Shown here piece after piece: positions 1-12,182 of a stretch of DNA of 64,000 bases. The DNA comes from Rosa chinensis (Eukaryota > Streptophyta > Magnoliopsida > Rosales > Rosaceae). A program made the position numbers and the translations under genes. The notes under the pieces were generated by a model that saw only the letters and a program-made list of their open reading frames with translations, had not been told where the DNA came from and searched no databases. The number at the start of each line of letters is the position of its first letter. Position 1 is the first letter of the stretch. The stretch is taken from contig NC_037092.1 in assembly GCF_002994745.2 (NCBI RefSeq), forward strand, positions 76,331,824-76,395,823, given 5' to 3'.

Positions 1-1309
1 ATTATCTAAGATGCAGGTGAGAGGTTTGTCTTCCAATTTGACAGTGAAGCGCTGCGTAATCGCATCCTACATGGGGGTCCTTGGTTTTACCACAACACTA
101 TGTTGGTGGTAGGAAAGTATGATGGACTCAATCCAGTGGAGGAGGTGTCGCTGAATATGATGGAAACTTAGGTTGCGGTGAAGGGCCTCCCTTTTGGTCT
201 GAGAAACAAGACTGCGCTCGAGTTGGTTGGGGCGTCCATTGGGACAATGGTTCGAGTGGATCAGAATGCCGTGAAGAGGAAGGAAGAGGAACAGAGGATC
301 AAGGTTGTGTTCGACATCCGGCTTCGTATCCGCATACGGAAGGTGATCGAGTTCTCTCCTGTGGTGAAACCGGAGCTTTCCTTAATCTATGAGAAGGTCA
401 AAGGTTTTTGCCATGACTGTGGGCTGTTTATCCATGATGCCCAAGGGTGTGATAAGCAGTTGATCAAAGAGAAGGAGGAGGTTAAGGCTATTCCACCGGC
501 GTCTGCTATGGCTGGTTTGTCTATTACCTCAGGGTCAGAGGCTGTTCGTTCATCATCACCGCATGGTTGAGCTTTAGAAGATGAGAACTGGACTCAAAGA
601 AGCAATGCCGCTCTAATTGTTATGGAGCAAGGGTCGGGCTCTGGCGGCATCGTTGCTGAGGTTACTAATGTTGGGTTGGGAAGTCCTGCGTCCCTGCGAT
701 CTCTTGGACCTTTTGGTTCCAAGATGATGGGAAATCCCATTGTTTTGGATAACGTTTTGACTGAGATCAAAGCTGTGGATATTTGCAGTTGTCCAGTTTC
801 GGGGGTGAGTCTCATGAGGCATCATTGGATTTGGGTCGGCTTCTGAATTGCCTCGGACAGAGGCTGACCATGTGAAATTTTCCTCTCTGCAAATGGGACC
901 AATGGGGAGGAAAAGAAAGGTTGTTACCAAGTTGGATCGGTTTGGGAAAAAATACTTGGCTTTTCCTACTTCTACACTTGAGGTTGAAGATAATGTCTCG
1001 CTGATTCTACAATACAAGAATGGTAGGATGTTGGTTTCACCAAAGAAGAAGAAGATAGGGCGTCCTAAGGGGAGCAAGAATAGAGTGAATTCCACTGAGG
1101 AACAGGATGAGAAAATTATACGTAAGTATAAACATCGGGGAAAAGCTTTGAGTTTTGATCAAAACATTGAAGAGTCTTTCCCTGAAAAGGTTGATTCACA
1201 GGTGGCTGTGATGGAGGGGGCGCATGAGACTGCTCAAGTGTTAAAGTCTACTATTATGAAGGGATCAGTGGAATGTGATGGCTCACATTCCGCCAACTTT
1301 ATTGTTTAA
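1..1309 (+). pseudogene. ORF1/gag-like protein (DUF4283 plus CCHC zinc knuckle), broken
   Basis: Translation of about 30-170 gives the end of a DUF4283-like domain (FDSEALRNRILHGGPW...), then a TAG in frame at about 170, then a frame to 570. That frame contains the motif FCHDCGLFIHDAQGC, which fits the CX2CX4HX4C zinc knuckle of this family. A further open stretch (about 848-1309) is basic and contains KIGRPKGSKNR, an AT-hook-like motif common in the linker of these proteins. Between 570 and 848 the frame shifts more than once. In the family the protein binds RNA and helps retrotransposition; here the stops and shifts make a working product unlikely. Confidence 0.6.
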
Positions 1310-1573
1310 TTCAGTTTGGGGTCGCAAAAACCAATGCCTTATTTGAATCATTTTATGTCTGCTTCGAGGTTTCTAGATTTTTGTTAGAATAAAAGTGCTT
1401 GAATTTACCAAAAGGTGGGTGTACTTGGGATTTTTGGGATTTTATTCTTCTAGATTAGGGTTTCTTGAGGTTCTAAGGAGCGATTCTTTCTAACGACCTC
1501 ATAGGGGTGTTTCGTTTTTGTACTGCCTGCTGAATTATAATGAAATGGCTGACCTATTTGCATCAAAAAAAAA
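1..1573 (+). mobile_element. LINE-like retroelement fragment, 3' end with short poly(A)
   Basis: The window opens inside a retroelement. The reading frame has the look of the DUF4283/CCHC-type ORF1 found in plant non-LTR elements. After the coding part comes about 250 bp of non-coding sequence ending in a short A-run at 1565-1573, as LINE 3' ends do. No reverse transcriptase follows, so this is either a solo ORF1 unit or an internally deleted copy. The 5' end lies outside the window, so no target duplication can be scored. Confidence 0.6.
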
Positions 1574-1901
1574 ATATATTCACATACTTCATGAATTCTC
1601 GATTTAGTTGTGCTCAACTACAATTGGATCTAAATCACATGGTGGATAACAATAAGGTAGATGAAATTTTTTTTTTATTTTCATCACCCTTTGGATTTAG
1701 TTCCAAGAACATTTGAGCAAAACTAGTAAAAATTTCATTGAGGTAATGAATAGGACTCATCATAGATGTTATTCTACAACATATTCTACCTTAGATTTGG
1801 TTTCAAATTACTCTTGGAGTATTGTTTTGTGTCTCCTCCCGAGCTCCACCACTACAATTTTGGAAATTTAATATTTCTTACTCAAAATACTCATGTTATT
1901 A

Positions 1902-2595
1902 GGGCAACTCCAACCCTTTAGTCAAAAGCCAAAATGGCTACCCCAGCTATTTTTTAGTTGCTCCAACCCAGAGAATTGTAGAGTCAAAACTCGAGTCATT
2001 TTGACTAAGAAATGGAGGACGAAAGCCATATTGGCTCTGTGGGACACGTGGTGGGCCTCAAATGACAACTACCCAAAAGGAGATGCAAGCTCTTAGGCGC
2101 CAGGTGGAGAAGACTTCAGCCAGTCGCGCTACGCGACAAAAAAATGGTCCAAATCTTCACACGCACAGGAGACACGTGATAAATGTGGCCAACACTGGGC
2201 CCCGCTAGGGCAAAAGCAATTGTGGGCTTCCAAGGGTCAAAAAACGAGTGGCTGAGATTTACTCTGCATTGATTCAATTCAAAATCCTCCCAAATTAATT
2301 GGTACAGAAATCAAAAAATTAGATATATAATTACTTAATTTCTAATTTGATAGTCAGAAAAATGCGATGGATTAAATTCAACGGCTAATAATAAAGTAAC
2401 AAATTTTTAAACGAAAACAATATGCAAAAATAAAAGAAAATTTTCTGAAAAATCAGAAAAATATTTTATTATGACGATATATTATATAAAATAATTATAT
2501 ATGATATTCAAATTCATATTGTAGTTAATTGATTATCTGAAATGATAAAAATTCTGAAATAGTTATGACTTTTAACTAAAGGGGGTTGGATATGC
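1902..2595. mobile_element. Harbinger-type MITE with a decayed right end
   Basis: The left end GGGCAACTCCAACC matches the terminal repeat of the full Harbinger element at 48267-52256. It is preceded by TTA, a suitable 3-bp target. A degenerate reverse copy of the left end (taactaaagggggttgga) lies at about 2572-2590. No coding frame is convincing inside. A second, weaker copy of the right end occurs at about 2648-2672, so the true right boundary is uncertain. Confidence 0.5.
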
Positions 2596-2841
2596 AAAAT
2601 CTGAATGAATAGTAATGACACTAGATGTGTCAAATTCTGGAATGGATATGACTTCTGACTAGAGGGGGATACGAGAAATATTGAAAAATACCCTCTCATC
2701 ATTTTAAGTTGTACATGTGGAGTTGCGGTCCACTAACTTCTATAAGTTTTTATTTTATTTTTCATTATAGATAGACCCTCTAAAGTGGTAGTGAAGACAG
2801 TTTAGAGGTGAACTTTAACTTACAAAAGAAGTTATCGAAGA

Positions 2842-3014
2842 CTTTTTTCTACTACTTTCTTTTTTGATAAGCTTTTTTCAACTACTTTCTTTTTTGATAA
2901 GCTATTTTCTACTACTTACTTTCTTTTTTGATAAGCTTTTGTTTACTACTTTCTGTTTTGATAAGCTTTTTTCTACTACTTTCTTTTTTGATAAGCTTTT
3001 TTCTACCACTTTCT
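2842..3014. repeat. About 30-bp T-rich tandem repeat, roughly six copies
   Basis: The unit is roughly tactactttc-ttttttgata-agcttttttc, repeated about six times with small changes; one copy carries an extra tact. It lies in a non-coding spacer and no gene overlaps it. Confidence 0.85.
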
Positions 3015-3827
3015 GTTATCATTATTTTTATGTTAGCTAACTTGATTGTAATTTGCCAAAATCACCTATAAAGCTAGGAATTTACTTTTGACTCATGATT
3101 TTCATGTTTGAAATTAAGAATGGGCTTTAAATTAGCCAATTTGCTCACAAAGTATTTTTGATCAGCAAATATAACCCATTTATTGATGATAAAAAAAGTT
3201 ACGAACACTTAAATCGTTATTAATCAATTCCATAAGCTCAATAGAAGTAAAGAGAGATTTTTTCTTTTCTTTTTTTACCTGAGAAGGAAACAGAGATTGC
3301 TCACTTAATGCAAACTTAGCAACATAATGAGCTGCGAAGTTGCATTCACGGGGTTGGAAGAGTATTGTGTCTCCACCAGTTGCCCATGAGCACTATAATG
3401 TCTTCAGTGTTTGCTCATAAGTTTACCATCATGCTACAACAATCAAATTTTAGGACCAAACCAAGTGAATTTGAAACCAAGAAATGCAAGGCTTGAGCTC
3501 ACTCTAAATTACCCTAAATCAGACAATAACTTACCCTCCAATTTCAGCTTTACTCTAATTTCAAACCTCACACTTATCCTCCAACTACTCTAAGTTATAG
3601 TAAAGTTTGGATTGTTTGGGCAATTTAGAATTTAGGGGTAAGTGCGAGGCTTGGACTTTGCCTAAAATCCTTAAAATCATAGACTTAGTAGACATCATGT
3701 TGTCATCCATGGCAATTGGCAAACCATGCTGAACCCAAAACCTGATGCAATTAGTAATAAATTTGATATTTTATATAATTGTTTGTTTGTCACTTTCTCG
3801 ACATGGTACTCTATATATCACCTCAAC

Positions 3828-4617
3828 GGATCCGGCTCCTCTAAAGTGAGCAAATCATAAATTTTGTAAAGTTCATAAAATCTCCAACCTCAATGTAATC
3901 TAATGGCTAGAAAGATATCCACGTCACTTAGAATTCTTTGACTTTTTTTTGGAAGAAATTTTGTTTTTTACGTTAATCTTATTTAATTAATTTTTATTTT
4001 TGGGCCAATTCAATATTCATCTTTTGCTCCCTGCGTTTCTTTATCTACGCATCAATGGATTTCTCAAAACAGAAAAACTAGGGAGATCCATGGTCATGGG
4101 TGGATAAAAACTAAATAACAATTGCAATTGTCTTCTCAAACCAGTATATATACTCCACACATTAAGACTCTTGCATGCAGCCAACAGATGACACACAAAA
4201 ATATAAATTAGGGATCAAATTTTTCCCCAAAACCAACAATTATACATGGCAATTAGAAACCCACTATCGATAAAAAAATAAAAATAAAAAAAAATAAAAA
4301 GTAGGGATGCAAAGCACAAATCGTAATGAGAGTGATAAGAAAGTAGGTTCAACATTCATTCACTCTCTTTTCTGGGGTTGGATTCACGAACTGGTAGGCC
4401 AAAATCAATGACTGCAGTTTATTTTCTAAAAGAAAAAACATAGAATTTTTACGTTAATGTAAAACATAATTTGTTTTGGAAAGAAAATGTGAAAAAAGAA
4501 TTTGATATTAATGTTAACTGACGTGGATATCTTTCTAACCATTAGATTACATCGAGGTTGAAGATTTTATGAACTTTACGAAATTCATGATTTGCTCACT
4601 TTAGAGGAGCTGGATCC
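3828..4617. mobile_element. Mutator-type non-autonomous element (MULE-MITE), 790 bp
   Basis: Two arms of about 99 bp (3828-3926 and 4519-4617) are near-perfect inverted repeats; both outer ends read GGATCC. Immediately outside are the 9-mers cacctcaac (3819-3827) and cacttcgac (4618-4626), which match at seven of nine positions; both differences are transitions. Long TIRs plus a 9-bp duplication are the Mutator signature. No ORF of note lies inside. Confidence 0.88.
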
Positions 4618-4626
4618 CACTTCGAC

Positions 4627-5109
4627 ACTCTCTCCTACATCAGAAATTGGTGATTAACTTCTACATAAATCACGGATTCGATATGAAATGAGCAACTCTC
4701 ATTGAGTGGTAAAAGTGACTAATTATTTGTTGGGCTAAATACCTAGATTATTACAAAGTCAGAGATGTAAGATTTTGACTTTGTAGTCAAACGCTCAATG
4801 GGTGTGGAAGTTGAGGTGGAGAAGCTGGATGGTTAGCTGTTTTTTTTTTTTTTTTGGGTCATTTGATATGTTTACTATTTTTGATTTATTTGGTTTGTAA
4901 AGTAGTTTTTTTTACACCCTCTTTTCAGATTGTTTGCTGTATCTCAAAGGCTTTCTACACTCAGAGATTAATCTGCTGAAGGCCCAGACGGTCAACAGGG
5001 CATTGCAGCCCCTCCCCTAACCAAGTTTATAATCAATAACACTAAACCAACTCAACGTTTGAACGCATGATGCAGAGGTTTCACAACTTAAACGTTCCCG
5101 TGAGAGGAC
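4627..5109. other. Non-coding spacer
   Basis: AT-rich sequence with a T-run near 4840-4855. I see no gene and no clear repeat. Confidence 0.5.
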
Positions 5110-5443
5110 TTAGGCTAGTTTGAGATTGTTGTGACTTTAAAAAAAAAACTGTTGCTGTTGTGTTGTGAGAATAATCAGCTGTGAATTAAAACAGTTTCGT
5201 GTTTGGTAAATAATATTTTTAAAAGTGCTGTAAGTACATAAAATAACTGTAGAGTGTGTTTTGATCCACAGCAGCTTCTAAAAACAACCTCTATGCTGCT
5301 TCTAAAATCTGCTGCTAGACTGCTAGTGACATATAACTTTCAATTAAAGCTGTTTTTTATTTATTTACCAAACACAATAAAATCTAAAATTTTGAATAAA
5401 AGCCAATTTTTTTTAAAAACGAAGCAATCCTAAACAGGGTCTT
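5110..5443. mobile_element. hAT-like MITE
   Basis: The left end (TAGGCTAGTTTGAGATTG) and the reverse of the right end (TAAGACCCTGTTTAGGATTG) form imperfect inverted termini, each followed by an A-run. The interior has several gctgcttct/agcagctt motifs, as in plant hAT MITEs. No clean 8-bp duplication is visible. Confidence 0.5.
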
Positions 5444-5697
5444 AATAAATACACCAAACCGCTTAAAGTTTGCTGTGATTTTTTAAAATAATTTTTTTTG
5501 ACACCCTCATTTCAGATTCTTCACGGTTTGTAAAGTAATTTGATAATTAATTAATATATGAAAGGTATTTACGTTTTAAAAAAAAGTTTATTATGGTCTG
5601 ACAAAAGCTATAAAAGCGTAGGAAGCAGAGTAACGCTGCAGAGACTGGGAGGGGAAAGTGTTTGTGGAAGAGTGATCGATCATCCCCAATCTTCGCC

Positions 5698-8600
5698 ATG
5701 GTAAACCCAGAACCCCAAACCCCATACAGACTCGACTACAACGCCAACTTCCGCGACTGGAGAACCAAGCTCGACTCTGTCCTCGACCAGAACCAAGTCA
5801 AGTACGTCCTCACCGAACCAAAACCCCCCGAGCCCACAGGCGCAACCCCTCAGAACGACGTCGCCCGCCACCAGAAATGGCTCCTCGACGACTTCACCGC
5901 CCGCCACGTCATCCTCGGAGCCCTGCACGAAAGGGTTTACGTGTCTTATCACCGCCACAAAACCGCCAGCTCCCTCCTGGAAGCTCTGACGGCCCACTTC
6001 ACGAAGCCCTCCATGTCCCGGAGACTGGTCAAGTTCCGGCGCTACATGGAGCACAGATTGGCCGAGGGCAAATCGGTATATGAGCACGTGTCGGAGATGG
6101 GTTCCATGGCTGCTGCGCTAGAGAGTGAGGGAGTGAGAGTTTCGGAGGAGTTGCAGGTTTTGATGCTGATGAATAGCTTGCCGGACAGGTGGGATGAGAC
6201 GGTTGGTGGGCTTATAGTGAACATGGATGTAGATGGTCCAGATGAAATGGGTCTCGACAAGGTGAGCAAGAGGCTCATAGACTTGGTTTTGAAGAAAGAC
6301 CAAGAAGACAATCCACACCTGTATGCTACTATAAAGGTTCCAACTTTCTCTTACTAACCCTCCTGACTAAATTTCAAAGCTTCATACTTTACTCACGAGT
6401 TTTGTAATTAGTGTAGGTTGCCCGGGAGGAGGATCTGGTGGAGCAGATTGGAAAAGACTTTTATTTTGACCTTGTGGATCATGAAAAAGTCAGAAGTTTT
6501 TGTATTCTGAAGGAGACGCCATTTTACCGATTTAAGGTCCATTAGTATTATTTACATTTTGAAGATTTATTCCTCTTCTATCTACATTGTCATCGATTCT
6601 CAATATGATCTGGATTTCATTGTTGTTTCTGCCATCTTTTGCTCTGCAAGATATCAGCATAGAGTTACAATGCAATTTCATTCAATTTCTCTCTGAAGTC
6701 ATTTTTGTTCGAGGAAATTTGATAAAAGGTCTTACACTTTAACTAAGATTTCAAAGTACCAGCTAAAGCTCTCATTTCATGTAATGTAGCCTTTGTTACA
6801 TGATAACATTTTATTACGAGCATTATTTTTCGATTAGGATAATGTTTCTATGGCATAAACACTGAGTAAGAGGTCAGCTGAACAACTGTGTTTCAGAAAT
6901 ACTATCGACTCTTAGTGCTAGTTTAAATACAAGACTGTCTCTCACAATTTTCTAGTGTTTTTTCTTTTCTTTTGTGGTGATGACTTGGTTAATTAACATT
7001 GATCTCATTTTCTTTCTGCACTCACTATTGTTTTCCATAATTATTCATCCAGGAGGAGGTCGCTAAAGAGTTTGGCATACCAGTACAATATCAGCGCTAC
7101 TGGCGGTGGATGAAGCGTCAAAACAATACATATCGCCCAGGCTATCCATTGACGCTTATGGAGGAAACAGTATCTGTAATTATCTTATGCTCTAATATTT
7201 CTTCTTTGTTCTGCTTTAAGATTCTTTTTAATGCATTTGTTGTGGATCAGAGATGAGGTTTGGCTTATCTGTTTGATGATTGTCATGTTGTAGATGTTAC
7301 TAGTACGTACAATCTGATGCCTCCAGGTAGTGTGCTTTTGAAAAGGAAAGATAAGCTATATTTTCTGTCTTAAAACTTGTATGTTAGTTGAGTTCTTTCA
7401 TGTTGTATTAGAGCATGATATCTTGTTGCCCCATAAAAAATTTACATCCAACCCGTACAATCGTGTAGACCTTCTATTTACACATTTGGAGGAAACACAG
7501 TCCATAGTTCTTTATATGCTGCTAATGTTTCTTCTCTGCCCTGCTCTGTTTTAGTTTTGTTTCATTGATAAACTTTTATGGGATAGGTGAAATTTCTTTC
7601 TTTATCTCCATTTGGTGGAGGCTTTTCATGTGTTCCATGATGCTTCTGCGTACTAGCTAATAAGCTATATTCTCTGTCTGTCTTTGACTCGGGGTTATTA
7701 AAGCACTTCTTCCATGTTGTTTTAGAATAATGCTCCATCATCTTGGTTGCTGCATAAAAGTTTAAATCCTTTGTTTTTGCACTATAGTTATGGTTATTTG
7801 CTACCTTGGCCAAAGAACATGGGGTTTTCATCCTTTGTTACTATTTTTCATTTATTGGTTGAGAAGTCTGTCAGAGAACATATCATATTTAAGGTTACCT
7901 TGTTTCAATGGAAACATGGTCTGCTCGTCAACTTGTTTCTACAGAAAATGCCGATTTTGAAGGAAAAAAAAAAAAAACTCTGCTCGAAGGCTTTTAGAAA
8001 ATGCTTTCTTCAGCAGTTCAGCTTCTGCATAGGTCAAGGCATCATGTAAAGATATGTTGCTGCTTTCTAAGGAAACAGTATACATAATGTATAAAAAGTG
8101 ATAAAAGAATTCGTAAGAACATTTATTTATATCACCATCTGGAATCAAGAGTAAGTTTTCCACGTTCAACATATGATGTGGTTTGCTGAATATTCTTCCT
8201 TGAACCATTTTCTATGTAAACAATTGTTAATGAAAAGGAAGATAGGCATTTCCTTAGGTTTTTATCAGGTAATATTTTGAATTTTTTTAATGAAAAGGAA
8301 GAAATGTTTTATCATCTCTTATGTTATGTTGATGCCTTGAACGAAGCATAATCTAGAAAAGTATTTGTAAAGCACTTTAAAATTTGAACAGTACAATTTT
8401 GCAATAAAAGAAGTTCCTCGCAAACTTACTTCCAAAAAAAGTGCATTGTTGACCTAGCTTATGTTCTTTTATCTTTGTGCGTCTCTATTCATTTATGCAC
8501 ATAACTCAATCTTGTTCTTCTTCATCCCATTGTAGGTTAAAGAGTTGATTGATAATCGTTCAGAAGTAAACTTGTTCTTAGAAGTAGAGCTTGGGCTGGT

Positions 8601-11600
8601 AATACTGTGTTACAACTAAATACTCATCCTTGCATGGATTAGCTTTGCAACATTTTTTCCGATTTTCTACATATTTCCAGGATTTACACCCTATTGCTCC
8701 ACCTGACAAGACAAGAGATGTCATTCTTCTCTTCTTTAAGCTTTATGATCCAGAAATAGAAGAGCTACGGTACTTATGATTTTTATTTAATTTAGTTTAT
8801 CTGTTTGGCTCTTACTCATAAAAGTGATATGGAAGAATATCAGACATGATACCAGCTTGTTGTATCCATAATGTCAGTTATGTTGGAAGGCTATTTGTCA
8901 ACCTCACTGGCAAACCTACTGAAATCTTATCGAAATTAAATAAGTTCGCTGGCTATGCCCTGGACCAAGAGATAGACCTTTATGAGGTTAGTATCAAATT
9001 ACATCTTTATCAGCTCCTGGTCTCATTTTGCAGGTTACTTGTTGATTAGCTCTACATTGCATATGTCGATATACATAAAAGCTGACATTTAGTGAGTAGA
9101 GTTGGCTGCATTTATGAGTTTATGCTTTGTATCTATGTATATATAGGAGCAGAAGCTGCTTGTGTCCCCAACAGTAAGCATGGTTTCCCTTCCTTCTATC
9201 TGAAAAGCTTGGTTAGACCTGGTAGCATTCTAGTGTCAGTAGCTTATTATTTGACTTTTTGTTGCTTGTATTCAATCTTTAAAAGAATCATGTTATATTA
9301 CTCAATCAAGAATTGAATTTGTCTGATGTCAAACTCTCCATCATTGGCCTTTGTTATTTACTGCACAGTCTACAATGTTGATCTGGAATTGTTGTAAGCT
9401 AAGGTATCTTAATGGTGCTTTGATGCTTAGGAATATAAGTTTCAACCCACGGTTGTGTGTGATCTCATTGACAAGAATCTTACATTTCGAGCCAGTCAGG
9501 TATTATCTAAGTATTAAATGTTCATGGACGTAATGCTGCTTGTAAGCATTTATTTTCACATATTCTTTTGGAGATCTGATTAGTTTTATTTGTTGTCGTT
9601 TATGCAGCTTGAGGATGGAGACATTGTCTGCTTTCAGAAACCAACTCCAGTAGAAATTGGTGTATGTTCCCTGTATCGAAATGTCCAGACTTTTCTGGAC
9701 TCTGTGCCCATACCTCATTCCTCAAGTAAGCCTTTCAAAATCTTCTCCTTGCATACTTGAATGATATCATATTTAGGTACTGTGTTTGCTCTGGTAGCTG
9801 TGTGATTGCAGAATTTTGATTTAGCTGTAAGTGAAGTTTATCTCATGCCTAGCCCTGTTCCTAAGAAAGCATTTTAAAGTAGAAACTTTCTTTCTTTTTA
9901 GGTATAATTGCCAAAATACACCCTAAACTTGGCAATAATTGTCAATTTACACCCCCAACTTGTAATTGCGAAAATTAGCCCCCTAAACTTTGCGGAAACT
10001 GCCTATTTGCATCCCCTTTGTCAAATTCAACTTTTTTATCCAGATATGAGTCACATGCCATGCACATGAGGGGTGGTGTCGTCATTTTGTATTTATTTCT
10101 TTGAATAATAAAAATATAAATTGAGAGAGAGAGAGAGACAGAGAGATGATGATGATGATGATGTGTGAGAGGGTTAGATAGGAGTTAGAGACCCATCATC
10201 TTCCTCCTTGCCTAGTTTGGCCCCGAGGTGATTGTGAGATTGTGACTTATAAAATAATTTAAGAAGCTATTTCTGTTTGGTGACTTATAAAATAATTTAA
10301 GAAGCTATTTCTGTTTGGTAAAACAAAAGCCAGCAACTTAAAGTGCAATCTCACACTTTCCTATGCAACTTATGGAAGCTGCAAATACCATGCTTCTATA
10401 AGCTGGGCTTTTAAAAGCTGATTGACTTTGGTCATTTTATATACTCCCAGCACTTGTATTAAAGTTTATCAAACACTTGAACACTACTTTTTGTACTCAC
10501 AACACTTTTAAAAGCATATTTTGCCAAACACTCAGCCACTTAATTTGTAAGCCGATTATTCTCCCAGCACGGCTAAAGCTGATTATTTAAAAAGCACAGT
10601 TACACCAAACTAGGCCTTAGACGGCTAAGAAAAAGAACCCTAAATCTATTCACAGAAGAAAAATCATAGATTCATTGGAAAAGTCAATCGATTTAGGCTT
10701 TAAACAGAGACTCAAAGATAGATGTGGTCGTCCTGAGGGACACTGGGGATCCTCCACAGTGCGGTTAGTGATGAAATTCTCTTTTCTGTGCTCTTACCAA
10801 CAAATCTCTCATCTTTTGTAGGATCTGAGGCAAACACCTCAGTTGCATTCTATGTAAGAGGAAGAGGAAGACGAAGAGGAAGAGGAAGAGGAAGAGGAAG
10901 ATCTAGTTTGGTAATTGTTAATATAGTATTTCAAATTATTAAATATATTCTTGTGTATATATGGTTCTTTGACATGCGAAAACAAAGACGGTTTCAAAAT
11001 GAAATACATTTTGAACCTGGTTAAAAAATGAAAAACAACTTGTTCATTTTTTTTTAACCTTTAATTTTGTTTCAGTTTATGGTTATGCTGACTAAATTAG
11101 CCAAGGAAATATATATATGCCCGGCAAGCTCTTGCCTGTTCAACAGAAGCTTTTGCTATGTTACTTTGTGGCTACTGATCACATTCTCAAGTAGTACGTC
11201 AAGTATATATCTCTAACTTAAATTGACAATTGGTTCATGCAATTTCTATAATTAGGAAATGAACTTTAGGCTGAGCGTTCTGGTTCCTCATCTGTTTCAA
11301 TTTTTTTTTTCTTTTGTGCATTCGAACAGAACTTATGTACTTATTAAGCCCGACCTATACCTTCAATTAAGCCCGAGATAGCATTGATGTCTCCGAATGC
11401 TTCGGAGATGAACTATCCACAACTCAGCACACTCATTTTAAACTTCTTTTGAATTAATATTTGACTTTTCTAAGTATGAAAATGTTGTTTTGCACCAGGG
11501 ATTGTTTACGGGAAGAGGAAGAGGCAGAGGAATGAGCAATGGGAGTGGGCTAGAGCCACCTGCAAGGGAAACTACTATTGACAACGAAAGAGGCAGGGAA

Positions 11601-11609
11601 GAGGTGTAA
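5698..11609 (+). CDS. Chimeric gag - UBP12/13 C-terminal-like protein with RG-rich tail (10 exons, 509 aa)
   Basis: Exons: 5698-6336, 6417-6536, 7053-7175, 8536-8598, 8681-8769, 8878-8986, 9431-9499, 9608-9725, 10822-10910, 11499-11609. All have GT-AG borders and all phases agree, giving one open frame. Residues 1-205 are a Copia-type gag domain (UBN2/Retrotran_gag_2-like; MLMNSLPDRWDE) without a zinc knuckle. Residues about 206-420 match the ICP0-binding/ubiquitin-like region of plant UBP12/UBP13 (USP7 family): VAREEDLVEQIGKD, KEFGIPVQYQRYWRW, FFKLYDPE, LEDGDIVCFQKP. The catalytic USP and MATH domains are absent, so no hydrolase activity is expected. The last two exons encode an RG-rich tail (RGRGRRRGRGRGRGR), as in RNA-binding proteins. 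The start is the first ATG in frame and matches the second gag gene (AMVxPE). Role is unknown; an adaptor or decoy for UBP12/13 partners is inference. The last two exons could instead belong to a separate transcript. Confidence 0.78.
7161..7770. repeat. Diverged partial duplication inside intron 3 of the gag-UBP gene
   Basis: Sequence from the end of exon 3 into the intron (about 7161-7455) is echoed at about 7490-7770. Both copies have gaggaaaca near the start, then a ttctgctttaag/ctctgttttag stretch and later aagctatatt-tctgtct. The second copy repeats the last codons of exon 3 but has drifted and is probably not used as an exon. Confidence 0.55.
10125..10164. repeat. GA and GAT microsatellite
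   Basis: A GA-rich run is followed by about five gat units inside intron 8 of the chimeric gene. Confidence 0.85.
10210..10617. mobile_element. hAT-like MITE within intron 8, with a perfect 38-bp tandem duplication
   Basis: The ends read GCCTAGTTTGG on the left and CCAAACTAGGCC on the right, an inverted pair. Inside, 10243-10280 and 10281-10318 are identical 38-bp copies. Phrases such as ccaaaca and agctgatt recur, as in the element at 5110-5443. A target duplication is not clear. Confidence 0.6.
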
Positions 11610-11756
11610 TTAGAGCAAGGGGTAGAGGCTCTACTAGAGGTAGAGGAAGGGGACCTCAAGGCTCTGTATTAGATATTAATAACCTGAGCAGTGCTATCAT
11701 GTTCTGATATTTACTAAACTAGTAATTGGATATCTATAGGTAACTAGAGGAAGCGA

Positions 11757-12175
11757 TGCAGTGAAAGAAAACTTGAAGAAGAAGAAGAAATGAAACTGTA
11801 AAAGTAGAGAGAAAAATGGGTAAGAGGATCCTATATATGTATTTCTGATGATGAGAGCTAGAGGGTTACAAGGTATTTACAGTAGTGAGTTAAGCATACG
11901 GATGGTTTACATGTGTTAAGCATCACATATTCACATAACAAACCATGCACACTACCTAATGACGAAGTCATGGGTTCGAGTCACCGTGGGGGTAGGAGTG
12001 AAATCCTTTGATCCTCTTTAAATAGAAAGAAAAAAACCATGCACACTTAACAAACTAATTAACCCCTTCAAAAAAAAAAAAAAACTAACTAACTAATTAA
12101 CAGACTAATTGCTAATTAACGAGACTAATTACAATTTCACTAATGAACCCTAAATATCAGTATATAGTCCTACCA
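11757..12175 (-). mobile_element. Copia 3' LTR remnant
   Basis: On the minus strand a purine tract (GAGGAGGGG) is followed by TGGTAGGACTATATACTG, a typical LTR start after a polypurine tract. The body is AT-rich. The outer border is approximate; a minus-strand CA end near 11757 is plausible. It is interrupted by the SINE at 11954-12034. The matching pol fragment lies directly to the right. Confidence 0.55.
11954..12034 (+). mobile_element. 5'-truncated SINE with 13-bp target duplication
   Basis: The insert contains a B-box-like GGGTTCGAGTC and ends in an A-rich tail. It is flanked by identical copies of aaccatgcacact (11941-11953 and 12035-12047). Its 3' part (agtgaaatcctttgatcctc) is shared with 52270-52295. 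It sits inside the Copia LTR, so it is the younger insertion. Confidence 0.82.
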
Positions 12176-12182
12176 CCCCTCC

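Noticed and set aside
5680..6318. Open frames on minus opposite the first exon of the chimera
   Set aside because: Shadows of the gag exon; no recognised domain and no codon support.
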